A DNA stretch of 14,056 nt from Oscillospiraceae bacterium (GTDB lineage Bacteria > Bacillota > Clostridia > Oscillospirales > Acutalibacteraceae), in the NCBI GenBank assembly GCA_902766855.1, contig CACXFE010000022.1, positions 1-14,056 of the forward strand, read 5' to 3'. Positions 7,205-14,056 of this stretch are shown here, one piece after another. The notes under the pieces were generated by a model that was not told where the DNA came from, did not search any database, and saw nothing but the letters and a program-made list of their open reading frames with translations. A program made the position numbers and the translations under genes. How positions within the stretch are numbered: position 1 is the first letter of the stretch; every line of letters starts with the position of its first letter.

Positions 7205-8098
7205 CTATTTTCTGACTTCGTGATAAATTTCCACAATTTTGGCAAGCCGGTGATTCAATCCCGATACGGTCAACTTTTCCTCCGACAAGGCACACAATTC
7301 TTTCAGCGCCGCATCCGGGTTGCGTTTGCGAAGTTCCGCAGCACTGACCAGTTCTTCCGGCAGACTGTCCAACATCCCGATCGCTTCCAGATATTCGATC
7401 GCCGTTCGCTGCCGGATCGAGGCCTCCACCGTTTTGGCGATATTCGCATTGTCACAGTTACTGGCGCGATTGGTTTTGTTTTTCATGCTCTTGAAAATCT
7501 TGGTATTCATCATATCCAAAGTGCGCCCGGGCGCGCCTATCAGCGTAAGAAAATCCTCAATTTTAGCACTGTCTTTGGTATAAAGCACCGTGGTTTTTCC
7601 GCGCAGGGTTTTCTTGAAGGAAAGCCCTTTTTCTTCTAAAAACAGGCGTAATTCTTCCCCGAGCGCCGCGTTTTTCACCAACAGTTCCACCCGGTATTCC
7701 GAAGCGGGATCATTGATATTCCCGCAAGCCAAAAAAACGCCCCGCAAAAAGGCAACGGCACAGCAATCCCGTTCAAGCAGCCCGGTAGGGATCGTGTTTT
7801 CGGCAATGCCGTAATCGAACCGCGCCATTATTTTCAAACGATCCGCTTCGGAGATGACATCCGCTTTATAAGTAGGGCGAAGGCTGCCGCCCTCCGTAAC
7901 ACGGACATCCACCCCATAGGCGTCTTGCAGGATCTCCGCATAAAAAAGTGCCAGTTTCCGGTCGTTCGTCTGCATGGAAATGCGCCCGACCGAGAATGAC
8001 CGGCCGCAAAGCATCATCCCGTAAGCCAGCGCCTCTTTACAGCACCGCCGCAGTTTCAGCGCAAACAATTCGTTTTTTACTTCGGCACAGTAAGACAC
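7205..8098 (-). CDS. whiA: DNA-binding protein WhiA
   Basis: WhiA is a DNA-binding protein linked to sporulation in Streptomyces and to cell division and chromosome segregation in Bacillus. The 297-aa protein has the usual N-terminus (SYCAEVKNEL, then a CC pair at 19-20). A LAGLIDADG-homing-endonuclease-like fold without catalytic motif spans about 20-180 (FLRGVFLACGNINDP at 117-131). A hallmark NRASNCDNANIAKT stretch follows at 210-223. The C-terminal helix-turn-helix (about 227-295) ends in SGLNHRLAKIVEI. The start is GTG, 11 nt after the rapZ stop, with GGCGGTG just upstream as a moderate ribosome site. In many Firmicutes yvcK stands between rapZ and whiA; here there is no room for it. Confidence 0.96.
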   Translation of the reverse strand: MSYCAEVKNELFALKLRRCCKEALAYGMMLCGRSFSVGRISMQTNDRKLALFYAEILQDAYGVDVRVTEGGSLRPTYKADVISEADRLKIMARFDYGIAENTIPTGLLERDCCAVAFLRGVFLACGNINDPASEYRVELLVKNAALGEELRLFLEEKGLSFKKTLRGKTTVLYTKDSAKIEDFLTLIGAPGRTLDMMNTKIFKSMKNKTNRASNCDNANIAKTVEASIRQRTAIEYLEAIGMLDSLPEELVSAAELRKRNPDAALKELCALSEEKLTVSGLNHRLAKIVEIYHEVRK

Positions 8099-8109
8099 GG
8101 TTTCACCGC

Positions 8110-8970
8110 CTATACTTTATAAATATCCCGATGATGGATTGAGCAATCATATTTTTTATCAAGCAAGTGCCGCCCGATCAGTTCCGCAAAGGTGACCGAC
8201 CTGTGCTTGCCGCCCGTGCATCCGATCGAGATCACCAGCTGGCTTTTCCCCTCTTTGGCATAAAGCGGCACCGCGCAGTCAAGAAACGCCAGCAGCCGAT
8301 CCCGGAATTCTCTGCTTTCCGCACTGCTTAACACATAGTCCTGCACTTCCCGGTCGATTCCCGTTTTTTGTTTCAATTCGTCCACATAAAACGGATTGGG
8401 AAGACACCGCACATCCAGCACCAGATCCGCCTCGGAATCCGAGCCGTATTTAAAACCGAACGAGCGGCACTGGATTTTCATCACACTGCTGACACTGCCG
8501 CAAAAAATATCCGATAAATTCACTTTCAACTGTGCAATCGAAATATGGCTGGTATCGATCACATAGTCCGACAAAAAGCGAATTTTATTCAGCAATTCCC
8601 GCTCCCGCTTGATGGCCGCGGTAACCGAAAGATCCTTTCCGTCCGCCAAAGGGTGTTTCCGCCGATTTTCCTTATACCGGCGGATCAGCACATCATCCGA
8701 AGCATCCAAAAACAAGATTTTATAGGCGATCTGATTTTTTTGAAGATTGGATAACACTTCGTCGATCTCATTGAATAATACGCCGCCGCGCATATCGGTC
8801 ACGACCGCGATCTGATTCAATAATTCATCGCTTCTGGAAGACAGTTCCACAAACGCCGGAATGATCGCGGGCGGCACATTGTCCACACAGTAAAACCCGA
8901 TATCCTCCAAAATATTGGCGGCTTGGGATTTCCCCGCGCCGGACATTCCCGTCACAATCAGTAATTCCAT
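8110..8970 (-). CDS. rapZ: RNase adapter / nucleotide-binding protein RapZ (YvcJ)
   Basis: A P-loop protein of 286 aa. In E. coli RapZ senses glucosamine 6-phosphate and targets the sRNA GlmZ to RNase E. The Bacillus homologue YvcJ hydrolyses nucleotides and affects competence. Visible are Walker A GMSGAGKS (8-15), YCVDNVPP (27-34), RRYKENRRKHPL (97-108), RCLPNPFYV (188-196) and the C-terminal CTGGKHRSV (251-259). Both the kinase-like N-terminal and the ligand-binding C-terminal domains are complete. The ATG at 8970 has AAAGGGG upstream, overlapping the murB stop codon. A second ATG just upstream is in another frame. The spacing of 13 nt from murB and 11 nt to whiA supports one transcript. 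The target in this organism is unknown. Confidence 0.95.
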   Translation of the reverse strand: MELLIVTGMSGAGKSQAANILEDIGFYCVDNVPPAIIPAFVELSSRSDELLNQIAVVTDMRGGVLFNEIDEVLSNLQKNQIAYKILFLDASDDVLIRRYKENRRKHPLADGKDLSVTAAIKRERELLNKIRFLSDYVIDTSHISIAQLKVNLSDIFCGSVSSVMKIQCRSFGFKYGSDSEADLVLDVRCLPNPFYVDELKQKTGIDREVQDYVLSSAESREFRDRLLAFLDCAVPLYAKEGKSQLVISIGCTGGKHRSVTFAELIGRHLLDKKYDCSIHHRDIYKV

Positions 8971-8983
8971 TTCATCGTCCCCT

Positions 8984-9883
8984 TTATCTGCCGATCAGGA
9001 TAACCTCCGGTTCTAACCGTACCCCGTTCTTTTGCAATACCGCTTCCTGTACCCGGCAGATCACGGTTTTCACATCTTCGCAGGTTGCCCCGCCTACATT
9101 GACCACAAAGCCCGCATGCTTTTCACTGACCGCCGCACCGCCGCACCGCAGGCCTTTCAGCCCGCATTGCTCGATCAAAGCCCCGGCGAAATACCCTTCC
9201 GGGCGTTTGAAGGTACTGCCCGCGCTGGGATATTCAAGCGGTTGTTTTTCTTTCCGTTTGGCCATCAATTCATTCATTTTTCGGGTAATTTGCTCCCGTT
9301 CGCCTTCCTCTAACAGAAAAGCGGCGCTTAAAATGATCATCCCGTTGCGCTTAAAAACGCTTTCCCGATAACCGAGTTCCATTTTTTCAGCCGGGATTTC
9401 CCGTAAAACACCGTCCGGTCCGATCACCCGGGCGCTCACCGCCACATCTTTCATTTCGCCGCCATAAGCCCCGGCATTCATGGTCAGCGCCCCGCCGACC
9501 GTACCGGGAATCCCGTAAGCAAATTCCAATCCCGTAAGCCCGTGATCCCGGGCGGCAAGGCAAAGCGCCGATAAAGAAGCGCCCGCGCCGCAGGTGATCA
9601 TCCGCCCGGTCACCGTGACCGTATGCAACCCCGCAAGGCTGACCACCGCGCCCGCGATTCCTCTGTCCGATACCAGCAGATTCGTACCGTTCCCGATCAC
9701 GAAATAAGGAACTTCCCGCTTTTTCAATTCCGCAAACAGGCGCACCGCCTGCTCTTCTGAGGAAACCGATAAAAAGCACTCCGCTTCCCCGCCGATTTTA
9801 AAACTTGTATGTTTGCTCATCGGCTCATTTGCCAGATAAGCAATTCCGTTTTCCTTGCAAAACGCCTTGATCGCATTCAGCAC
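8984..9883 (-). CDS. murB: UDP-N-acetylenolpyruvoylglucosamine reductase MurB
   Basis: FAD- and NADPH-dependent reductase making UDP-N-acetylmuramate, the second committed step of peptidoglycan precursor synthesis in the cytoplasm. The 299-aa length and the YPSAGSTF sequence fit the shorter type II MurB. FAD-binding motifs are HTSFKIGGEAE (25-35), VIGNGTNLLVSD (62-73) and GIPGTVGGALTMNAGAYGGE (124-143). Catalytic residues expected from the family are Arg173 in YRESVF, Ser223 as proton donor in AGSTFKRP, and Glu293 in EPEVILIG. The start is GTG at 9883, with GGGGTGA in the 22-nt gap after glcK. It is followed closely by rapZ. The family assignment is not in doubt. Confidence 0.97.
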   Translation of the reverse strand: MLNAIKAFCKENGIAYLANEPMSKHTSFKIGGEAECFLSVSSEEQAVRLFAELKKREVPYFVIGNGTNLLVSDRGIAGAVVSLAGLHTVTVTGRMITCGAGASLSALCLAARDHGLTGLEFAYGIPGTVGGALTMNAGAYGGEMKDVAVSARVIGPDGVLREIPAEKMELGYRESVFKRNGMIILSAAFLLEEGEREQITRKMNELMAKRKEKQPLEYPSAGSTFKRPEGYFAGALIEQCGLKGLRCGGAAVSEKHAGFVVNVGGATCEDVKTVICRVQEAVLQKNGVRLEPEVILIGR

Positions 9884-9905
9884 CGGATTGTTTCACCCCG
9901 TTTGA

Positions 9906-10862
9906 TTATTTGTAAAGATCGCAAAGATATGCCGCCCCGATAATGCCGGCGTTATTGCCGAGCGCCGCCGTGGTGATCACGGTTTTTTGGGCGATATGGC
10001 GGGCATAGTTTTCCCCTTCCACATAGGCTTTGACCGGATCGATCAGCCCTTTTCCTTCTTTGGAAATACCGCCGCCCACACAAAGCATATCCGGTTGGAA
10101 AATATTGATACAGTTGGAAATACCGATCGCCACATATTCGATATAGCGCTCTACCACGCGGCGACCGACATCATCTCCCGCACGCATGGCGTCAAACGCG
10201 GTTTTGCCGGAAACATTGGCGATCCGATTGCCGCACAGTTCCCACATTTTGGTTTTGGGGTAACGGATCATGGCCTGCTTGCTTTGGCGGATCAGCGCCG
10301 TGGCCGAAGCATACGCTTCCCAACAGCCTTGGCGGCCGCAGGTGCAGATTTCCCCGTCCATATTGATCACGACATGCCCGAGTTCCGCCCCCGCGAAGTT
10401 CGAGCCGGAATAGATCTTTCCGCCGATGATCACACCGCCGCCGACGCCGGTACCCAATGTAACGGCAATAAAATGATTGGTGCCTTTGCCCGCCCCGGCG
10501 ATATACTCGCCGTAAGCGGCGGCATTGGCGTCGTTTTCAATAAAGAATTCCACTCCAAGCCGATCTTTCAACATTTGTGCCATAGGCACATCATAAAAAT
10601 CCAAATTGTTGGAATAACAAACCACGCCGTTGATCGGGTCGATCGCACCGGGAGTACCCACTCCCATGGCTTCAACCTCCTGCAAGGTGATCCCGGCTTT
10701 TTCCACCGCTTCCCGCGCGACTGCCGCCATATCATCCAAAATTTCTTCCGCCGGGCGCGGAATGTTGGTTTTCGTTTCCGCCGTTGCCACAACACGATAT
10801 TGTTCGTCCACCACACCCGCTACGATGTTGGTGCCGCCTAAATCAATTCCTAATCTGAACAT
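9906..10862 (-). CDS. glcK: ROK-family glucokinase
   Basis: ATP-dependent kinase making glucose 6-phosphate from free glucose in the cytoplasm. The length of 318 aa matches Bacillus GlcK. It has the phosphate-1 loop DLGGTN (7-12), the catalytic Asp111 in ENDANAAAYGE, TLGTGVGGG (135-143) and the ROK sugar site AELGH (159-163). The zinc-binding cluster is His163 with Cys173, Cys175 and Cys180 in CTCGRQGC. The ATG at 10862 has AAAGGAG nearby, 45 nt after hprK. The combination with hprK, the upstream GH3 gene and pfkA suggests handling of glucose released from glucosides, which is inference. Another ROK sugar kinase specificity (for example N-acetylmannosamine or fructose) cannot be excluded, but glucose is most likely from overall similarity. 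Confidence 0.93.
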   Translation of the reverse strand: MFRLGIDLGGTNIVAGVVDEQYRVVATAETKTNIPRPAEEILDDMAAVAREAVEKAGITLQEVEAMGVGTPGAIDPINGVVCYSNNLDFYDVPMAQMLKDRLGVEFFIENDANAAAYGEYIAGAGKGTNHFIAVTLGTGVGGGVIIGGKIYSGSNFAGAELGHVVINMDGEICTCGRQGCWEAYASATALIRQSKQAMIRYPKTKMWELCGNRIANVSGKTAFDAMRAGDDVGRRVVERYIEYVAIGISNCINIFQPDMLCVGGGISKEGKGLIDPVKAYVEGENYARHIAQKTVITTAALGNNAGIIGAAYLCDLYK

Positions 10863-10907
10863 TTTTCCGTACTCCTTTATGTTATGTTTGTGATTTTATG
10901 TTGTCAT

Positions 10908-11870
10908 TTAAAACGGATCGACCGTTTTGTTTTGCTCGCCTTCGGGGTTGTCTTCCATCCCGAGCCGTTGCAGCAGATCTTGTGCGGCGTTATATCCCAG
11001 TTTCTTCTGCCGGCTGTTCATGGCCGCCACTTCGATGATCACCGCGAGGTTGCGCCCGGGTTTCACCGGCAATGTCAGCGAAGGAACTTCCAGCCCAAGA
11101 ATTTCAGTGGTTTCGTTATCCAATCCCATGCGATCGTAGGTTTTATTGACATCCCACAATTCCAAATGAACCACCAGGTCGATCTTTTCCGTCAGTTTCA
11201 CGGCGCCCGCGCCGAAAATCCGGCTGGCATTGATGATCCCGATGCCGCGCAATTCAATAAAATGGCGGATATTATCCGGCGCGGTGCCGACCAATGATTT
11301 ATTGGAAACCCGGCGGATTTCCACCGCGTCGTCCGCAATCAAACGATGCCCGCGTTTGACCAGTTCGATTGCCGTTTCGCTTTTTCCGATCCCGCTCTCG
11401 CCTAAAAGCAGAATCCCTTCGCCGTACACTTCCACAAAAACGCCGTGCCGCGTTACCCGCGGGGCAAGATGCAGGCTTAAAAACGCGATCAGTGCCGCCG
11501 TAAAATTAGAGGTGGATTCCGCTGTGCGAAGCAACGGCACCTGATATTCCGCGGCGATCTTCTCGTACATTTCGCCCACATCGAGATTGCGGCAGATGAT
11601 CACCGCCGAAGGTTTGCGTGAAAAGAATTCTTTCAGGCGCGCTTCCGCTTTTTCGGGAGTGAAACGCTGGATAAACCCTTCTTCGCTTTTTCCGAAAATC
11701 TGAATACGGTTTTGATCAAAAAACTCAAAATATCCCGCCATGTGAAGCCCGGGGCGGTTGATTTCGGGTGTGGAGATTTGGATTTTTTCCGGATCATCCG
11801 GCATATTCAGCGTTTCCAAAGAAAATTCCTCAATGATTTTCTTCAACGAAACCGTAAAATTCGTTCGCAC
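10908..11870 (-). CDS. hprK: HPr kinase/phosphorylase
   Basis: Phosphorylates and dephosphorylates Ser46 of HPr (and Crh), the signal for CcpA-dependent carbon catabolite control in Firmicutes. The protein has 320 aa. The N-terminal domain (about 1-135) is followed by the kinase domain with RHGV (141-144), Walker A GESGIGKS (157-164), RGHRLIADDAVEI (173-185), the signature ELRGIGIINA with FGAGAV (206-224) and PVKPGRNLAVIIEVAAMN (268-285). The GTG at 11870 is chosen because a consensus AGGAGG lies 8 nt upstream and VRTNFTVSLKKIIEEF aligns with the Bacillus N-terminus. Upstream in-frame codons as far as 11933 would overlap the promoter. It is the first gene of the operon. No ptsH or crh is adjacent, so its substrate must be encoded elsewhere. 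Confidence 0.96.
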   Translation of the reverse strand: MRTNFTVSLKKIIEEFSLETLNMPDDPEKIQISTPEINRPGLHMAGYFEFFDQNRIQIFGKSEEGFIQRFTPEKAEARLKEFFSRKPSAVIICRNLDVGEMYEKIAAEYQVPLLRTAESTSNFTAALIAFLSLHLAPRVTRHGVFVEVYGEGILLLGESGIGKSETAIELVKRGHRLIADDAVEIRRVSNKSLVGTAPDNIRHFIELRGIGIINASRIFGAGAVKLTEKIDLVVHLELWDVNKTYDRMGLDNETTEILGLEVPSLTLPVKPGRNLAVIIEVAAMNSRQKKLGYNAAQDLLQRLGMEDNPEGEQNKTVDPF

Positions 11871-11878
11871 TTCGTTTT

Positions 11879-11884
11879 CCTCCT
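11879..11884 (-). promoter_or_regulatory. Consensus ribosome binding site that fixes the GTG start of hprK
   Basis: AGGAGG on the minus strand, 8 nt before the GTG at 11870. It overrules the upstream ATG codons at 11906, 11900 and 11888, which lack comparable sites. Confidence 0.85.
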
Positions 11885-11904
11885 CCATTTTACTATACAT
11901 TTTC

Positions 11905-11933
11905 ATTATATACGATATTCTTCCAAAACGCAA
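11905..11933 (-). promoter_or_regulatory. Sigma-A-type promoter of the hprK operon
   Basis: TTGCGT (11933-11928) and a perfect TATAAT (11910-11905) are separated by 17 bp on the minus strand, with a start expected near 11898, about 28 nt before the hprK GTG. Two tandem copies of TATAAAATG (11954-11946 and 11944-11936) abut the -35. A weaker second candidate (TTGCTA at 11976, TATAAA at 11954, 16 bp apart) lies upstream. It is the only convincing promoter before glcK, murB, rapZ, whiA and dnaE. Confidence 0.75.
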
Positions 11934-11935
11934 AA

Positions 11936-11954
11936 CATTTTATAGCATTTTATA
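11936..11954 (-). repeat. Tandem direct repeat TATAAAATG x2, period 10
   Basis: Two exact 9-bp copies separated by one base, immediately upstream of the -35 box of the hprK promoter. The spacing equals about one DNA helical turn. It may act as an A/T-rich upstream element or a protein site; chance in an A/T-rich gap is possible. Confidence 0.5.
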
Positions 11955-12017
11955 AGTTTTTTCTTGATAATAGCAAAAAGACTATGATATAGAAAGATAT
12001 TATCCGAGTATAAAATG

Positions 12018-12058
12018 AAAATCCCGCATAGTGCCCTTTTGTGCATATGCGGGATTTT
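12018..12058 (-). terminator. Terminator after the GH3 gene (symmetrical, possibly bidirectional)
   Basis: AAAATCCCGCATA (12018-12030) and its exact complement (12046-12058) form a 13-bp stem with a 15-nt loop. On the minus strand the stem ends in GGGATTTT and continues CATTTTAT; on the plus strand it also ends in GGGATTTT. It lies 70 nt after the GH3 stop and before the hprK promoter, so it separates the two transcription units. The remaining bases of the 11871-12127 gap hold only the promoter elements and A/T-rich sequence. Confidence 0.8.
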
Positions 12059-12127
12059 ACATCTTTTGTTCTTCCTTTTAGGAAACGCAAAAATATATAT
12101 TGCACAGAATCGCCTTTCTATACAAAT

Positions 12128-14056
12128 TCATTTGCAAAGCATGAAGGATTTATACGAGGCGACCCTGCTGTCATGCCCGATAAACACCCTGATTTCGCCC
12201 GGTTCCCAACCATATTCCAAATCCTCATTGTAAAAACAAAAATCATCGGGACGAAGGGTAAATGCAACCGTTACGGTTTCGCCGGACTTCACGGCAACTT
12301 TTCGAAAACCTTTCAGTTCTTTGATCGGCCGTGACACACTTGCATACACATCCCGGATGTAAAGTTGTACCGTTTCCTCCCCGTCGCGATCACCGCAATT
12401 TGTCACGGTGACACTTGCGGTCAGTTCTTCCCCTTCCGTAAGGCTTGTTTTATCGAGTGTGATTTCGCCGTATTCAAACTCTGTATAAGTCAATCCTTCG
12501 CCGAAACAAAACAGCGGTTCGAGGGGTGCGTCTACATATCCGGTAACATAATGTTCAATAAAATCAGGCGAATGATCGGTCGGAAGCCGATTATAATAAA
12601 TCGGTTCCTGCCCCACGCAATAAGGGAAAGACATCGTCAGCCGGCCGGTAGGCGCCCTTTCACCAAACAGCATATCCACAACGCCTTCCGCACCCATTGT
12701 TCCCGGAAACCAAACTGTTAAGATCGCCTTCGCTTTTTGCGCCATCTCACGAAGATCAAGCGGACGATGATTGAACAAAACCACCACCACGCGATCGTTT
12801 ACGGCGGTAACCGCCCGCAATAATTCTTGCTGGATCCAAGGAATTTCAAGAAAAACCTTCGAAGAAAGTTCTCCGCCCACCCGCGGATGTTCACCGAGAA
12901 ACAGCACAACCGTATCCGCTTCGGCTGCTTTTTTTGCGGCAGCTTCTATGTTTTTCTTTCGTTGTACGGGATCCGATTCAAACTCCGTAAACTGATAAAA
13001 ATCAATTTCCCGCTGATCTGCCCCGTATAGTTGACAGCCGTTTTCAAAACAAAATGAATGTTCGGGATACCGTTCACAAAGAACTTCCTGAATATTTTTA
13101 TCCCGATAAAACCGTTTGCCCGGCCCGCCGCCAAGAAGGTCCCGTTCGGTCAGAAAAGGGCCGATAAATGCAATCTTGTTTTCTTTTTTCAGTGGCAATA
13201 TTTTTTCTTTGTTTTGCAATAAAACAGAGGTTTTGCTGACCGCCTCACGCGCCAGTTTTAACATTTCATCGCTTCGTAAAATTTCTTTGGCTTTTTCGGG
13301 ATCAGCAAAGCGGAAGGGATTTTCAAAAAGCCCCAACTTGTTTTTAAGGCTCAGTACCCGCCATGCGCCCTCATCGATCTGTTGCTGCGTGATCTTTCCC
13401 TCTTTTAACAGACCGGGCAATGCTCTTGCGAAACGGCACACGGACATTTCAATATCAACCGTGGCGTCCAACGCCATTTTTGCCAGCACTTCATCCTGAT
13501 CCGAAATACCATGGCTTTGCATACTGTTCAGTGAGCCGTAATCCGTAATCACAGCGCCTTGATAGCCCCATTCTTTTCTGAGAATATCCCGCATCAGATG
13601 CTTGTTCCCCGTAGACGGGATCCCGCTGATTTCATTAAATGCACACATCAGCATACCGCTTCCGGCATTGCAGGCGGCATGATAGGCCGGCAAGTAATAC
13701 TGCCGCAAATTGCGCTCACTGACATCGACAGTACCGTATTCTCGCCCGCCTTCTACCGCCCCGTAAGCGGCAAAATGCTTTACACAGGCGCTGATCGTGC
13801 CTTCTTTGGTAAGATCGTCCCCCTGATACCCTTTTACCGCGGCGGCCGCCATCACGGAATTCAAATACGGATCCTCCCCGGAAGATTCCATCACTCTGCC
13901 CCAGCGGGCATCGCGTGATAGATCGGCCATCGGGGAAAAGGTAACATGAATGCCCGAAACGCACGCCTCTTTTGCGGCGGCGGAAGCCAGTTGTTCCACC
14001 AACTGCGGCTCAAACGAGCAGGCCTGCGCCAATGGTGTGGGGAAGGTGGTATGATA
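12128..14056 (-). CDS. Glycoside hydrolase family 3 enzyme, beta-glucosidase-like, N-terminus outside window
   Basis: Hydrolyses terminal beta-linked sugars; GH3 members include beta-glucosidases, xylosidases and others. The frame is open to the right edge and shows 642 residues, beginning YHTTFPTPLAQA, a typical region about 70-110 residues into the family. Visible motifs, numbered from the window edge, are SRDARWGRVMESSGEDP (47-63), KHFAAYG (93-99) and the catalytic nucleophile Asp172 in VITDYGS. Glu396 in GGELSS is the likely acid/base in the second domain. A fibronectin-III-like C-terminal domain (about 543-640) contains ETVQLYIRD and ELKGF. A TTG at 14032 is only an internal Leu codon. 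Whether a signal peptide exists cannot be seen, so location is unknown. The adjacent hprK and glcK fit glucoside use, but a terminator separates them. Exact substrate is not decidable from sequence. Confidence 0.94.
   Translation of the reverse strand, partial: YHTTFPTPLAQACSFEPQLVEQLASAAAKEACVSGIHVTFSPMADLSRDARWGRVMESSGEDPYLNSVMAAAAVKGYQGDDLTKEGTISACVKHFAAYGAVEGGREYGTVDVSERNLRQYYLPAYHAACNAGSGMLMCAFNEISGIPSTGNKHLMRDILRKEWGYQGAVITDYGSLNSMQSHGISDQDEVLAKMALDATVDIEMSVCRFARALPGLLKEGKITQQQIDEGAWRVLSLKNKLGLFENPFRFADPEKAKEILRSDEMLKLAREAVSKTSVLLQNKEKILPLKKENKIAFIGPFLTERDLLGGGPGKRFYRDKNIQEVLCERYPEHSFCFENGCQLYGADQREIDFYQFTEFESDPVQRKKNIEAAAKKAAEADTVVLFLGEHPRVGGELSSKVFLEIPWIQQELLRAVTAVNDRVVVVLFNHRPLDLREMAQKAKAILTVWFPGTMGAEGVVDMLFGERAPTGRLTMSFPYCVGQEPIYYNRLPTDHSPDFIEHYVTGYVDAPLEPLFCFGEGLTYTEFEYGEITLDKTSLTEGEELTASVTVTNCGDRDGEETVQLYIRDVYASVSRPIKELKGFRKVAVKSGETVTVAFTLRPDDFCFYNEDLEYGWEPGEIRVFIGHDSRVASYKSFMLCK

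Noticed and set aside
10867..10904. Promoter-like ATGACA (17 bp) TAACAT between hprK and glcK
   Set aside because: The start point would fall on or just after the AAAGGAG ribosome site, leaving an untranslatable message, and the -10 match is poor.
11871..11933. Longer hprK start codons upstream of 11870
   Set aside because: They would extend the protein 21 residues past the family N-terminus and the codon at 11933 lies within the -35 box. The GTG at 11870 has a perfect AGGAGG at the right distance.
14030..14032. TTG at 14032 as start of the GH3 gene
   Set aside because: The frame continues to the window edge with the conserved TTFPTPLAQA region, so this is an internal Leu codon of a truncated gene.
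1..14056. CRISPR array, tRNA, rRNA, insertion sequence or phage genes
   Set aside because: I saw no regular repeat-spacer pattern, cloverleaf, rRNA segment, transposase or terminal inverted repeats on either strand. Every minus-strand gene belongs to an ordinary chromosomal family.

Overview
All ten recognisable genes in this 14 kb window lie on the minus strand, so transcription runs from right to left. The content suggests a Clostridia-class Bacillota (Firmicutes) chromosome of medium GC. It combines HPr kinase/phosphorylase, WhiA, RapZ (YvcJ), a DnaE next to pfkA, and strong AGGAGG-type ribosome binding sites. I cannot place it below class with confidence. An uncultured gut-type relative of Oscillospirales or Christensenellales is a guess.

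Layout, in transcription order. (1) 14056-12128: the body of a glycoside hydrolase family 3 enzyme whose N-terminus lies outside the window. It ends at a perfect 13-bp inverted-repeat terminator at 12018-12058. (2) A clear promoter (TTGCGT, 17 bp, TATAAT; 11933-11905) opens a tightly spaced six-gene operon: hprK, ROK glucokinase, murB, rapZ, whiA, dnaE (11870-3734). (3) pfkA has its own near-consensus promoter, an unusually long leader of about 138 nt with small hairpins, and its own terminator (2543-2568). (4) mnmA overlaps a LUD-domain gene by 8 nt. A D-Ala-D-Ala carboxypeptidase gene follows and runs off the left edge (711-1).

How the genes fit together: the window joins glucose entry into metabolism (beta-glucosidase-type GH3, glucokinase, phosphofructokinase) and the carbon-catabolite sensor HprK with cell-wall synthesis and trimming (MurB, DacF-like), the amino-sugar-linked regulator RapZ, the division regulator WhiA and a replicative polymerase. 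In many Firmicutes rapZ and whiA flank yvcK (glmR/mgfK), with a crh/ptsH gene close by. Both are absent here, which is the most interesting gene-content observation.

Most of the window is ordinary conserved chromosome. I see no CRISPR array, tRNA, rRNA, insertion sequence or phage gene. The points worth a second look are the missing yvcK and HPr/Crh genes, the structured pfkA leader, a Thr at the usual allosteric Glu187 of PfkA, tandem TATAAAATG repeats abutting the hprK promoter, a strong over-representation of GATC, and several start codons that differ from the longest open frame.
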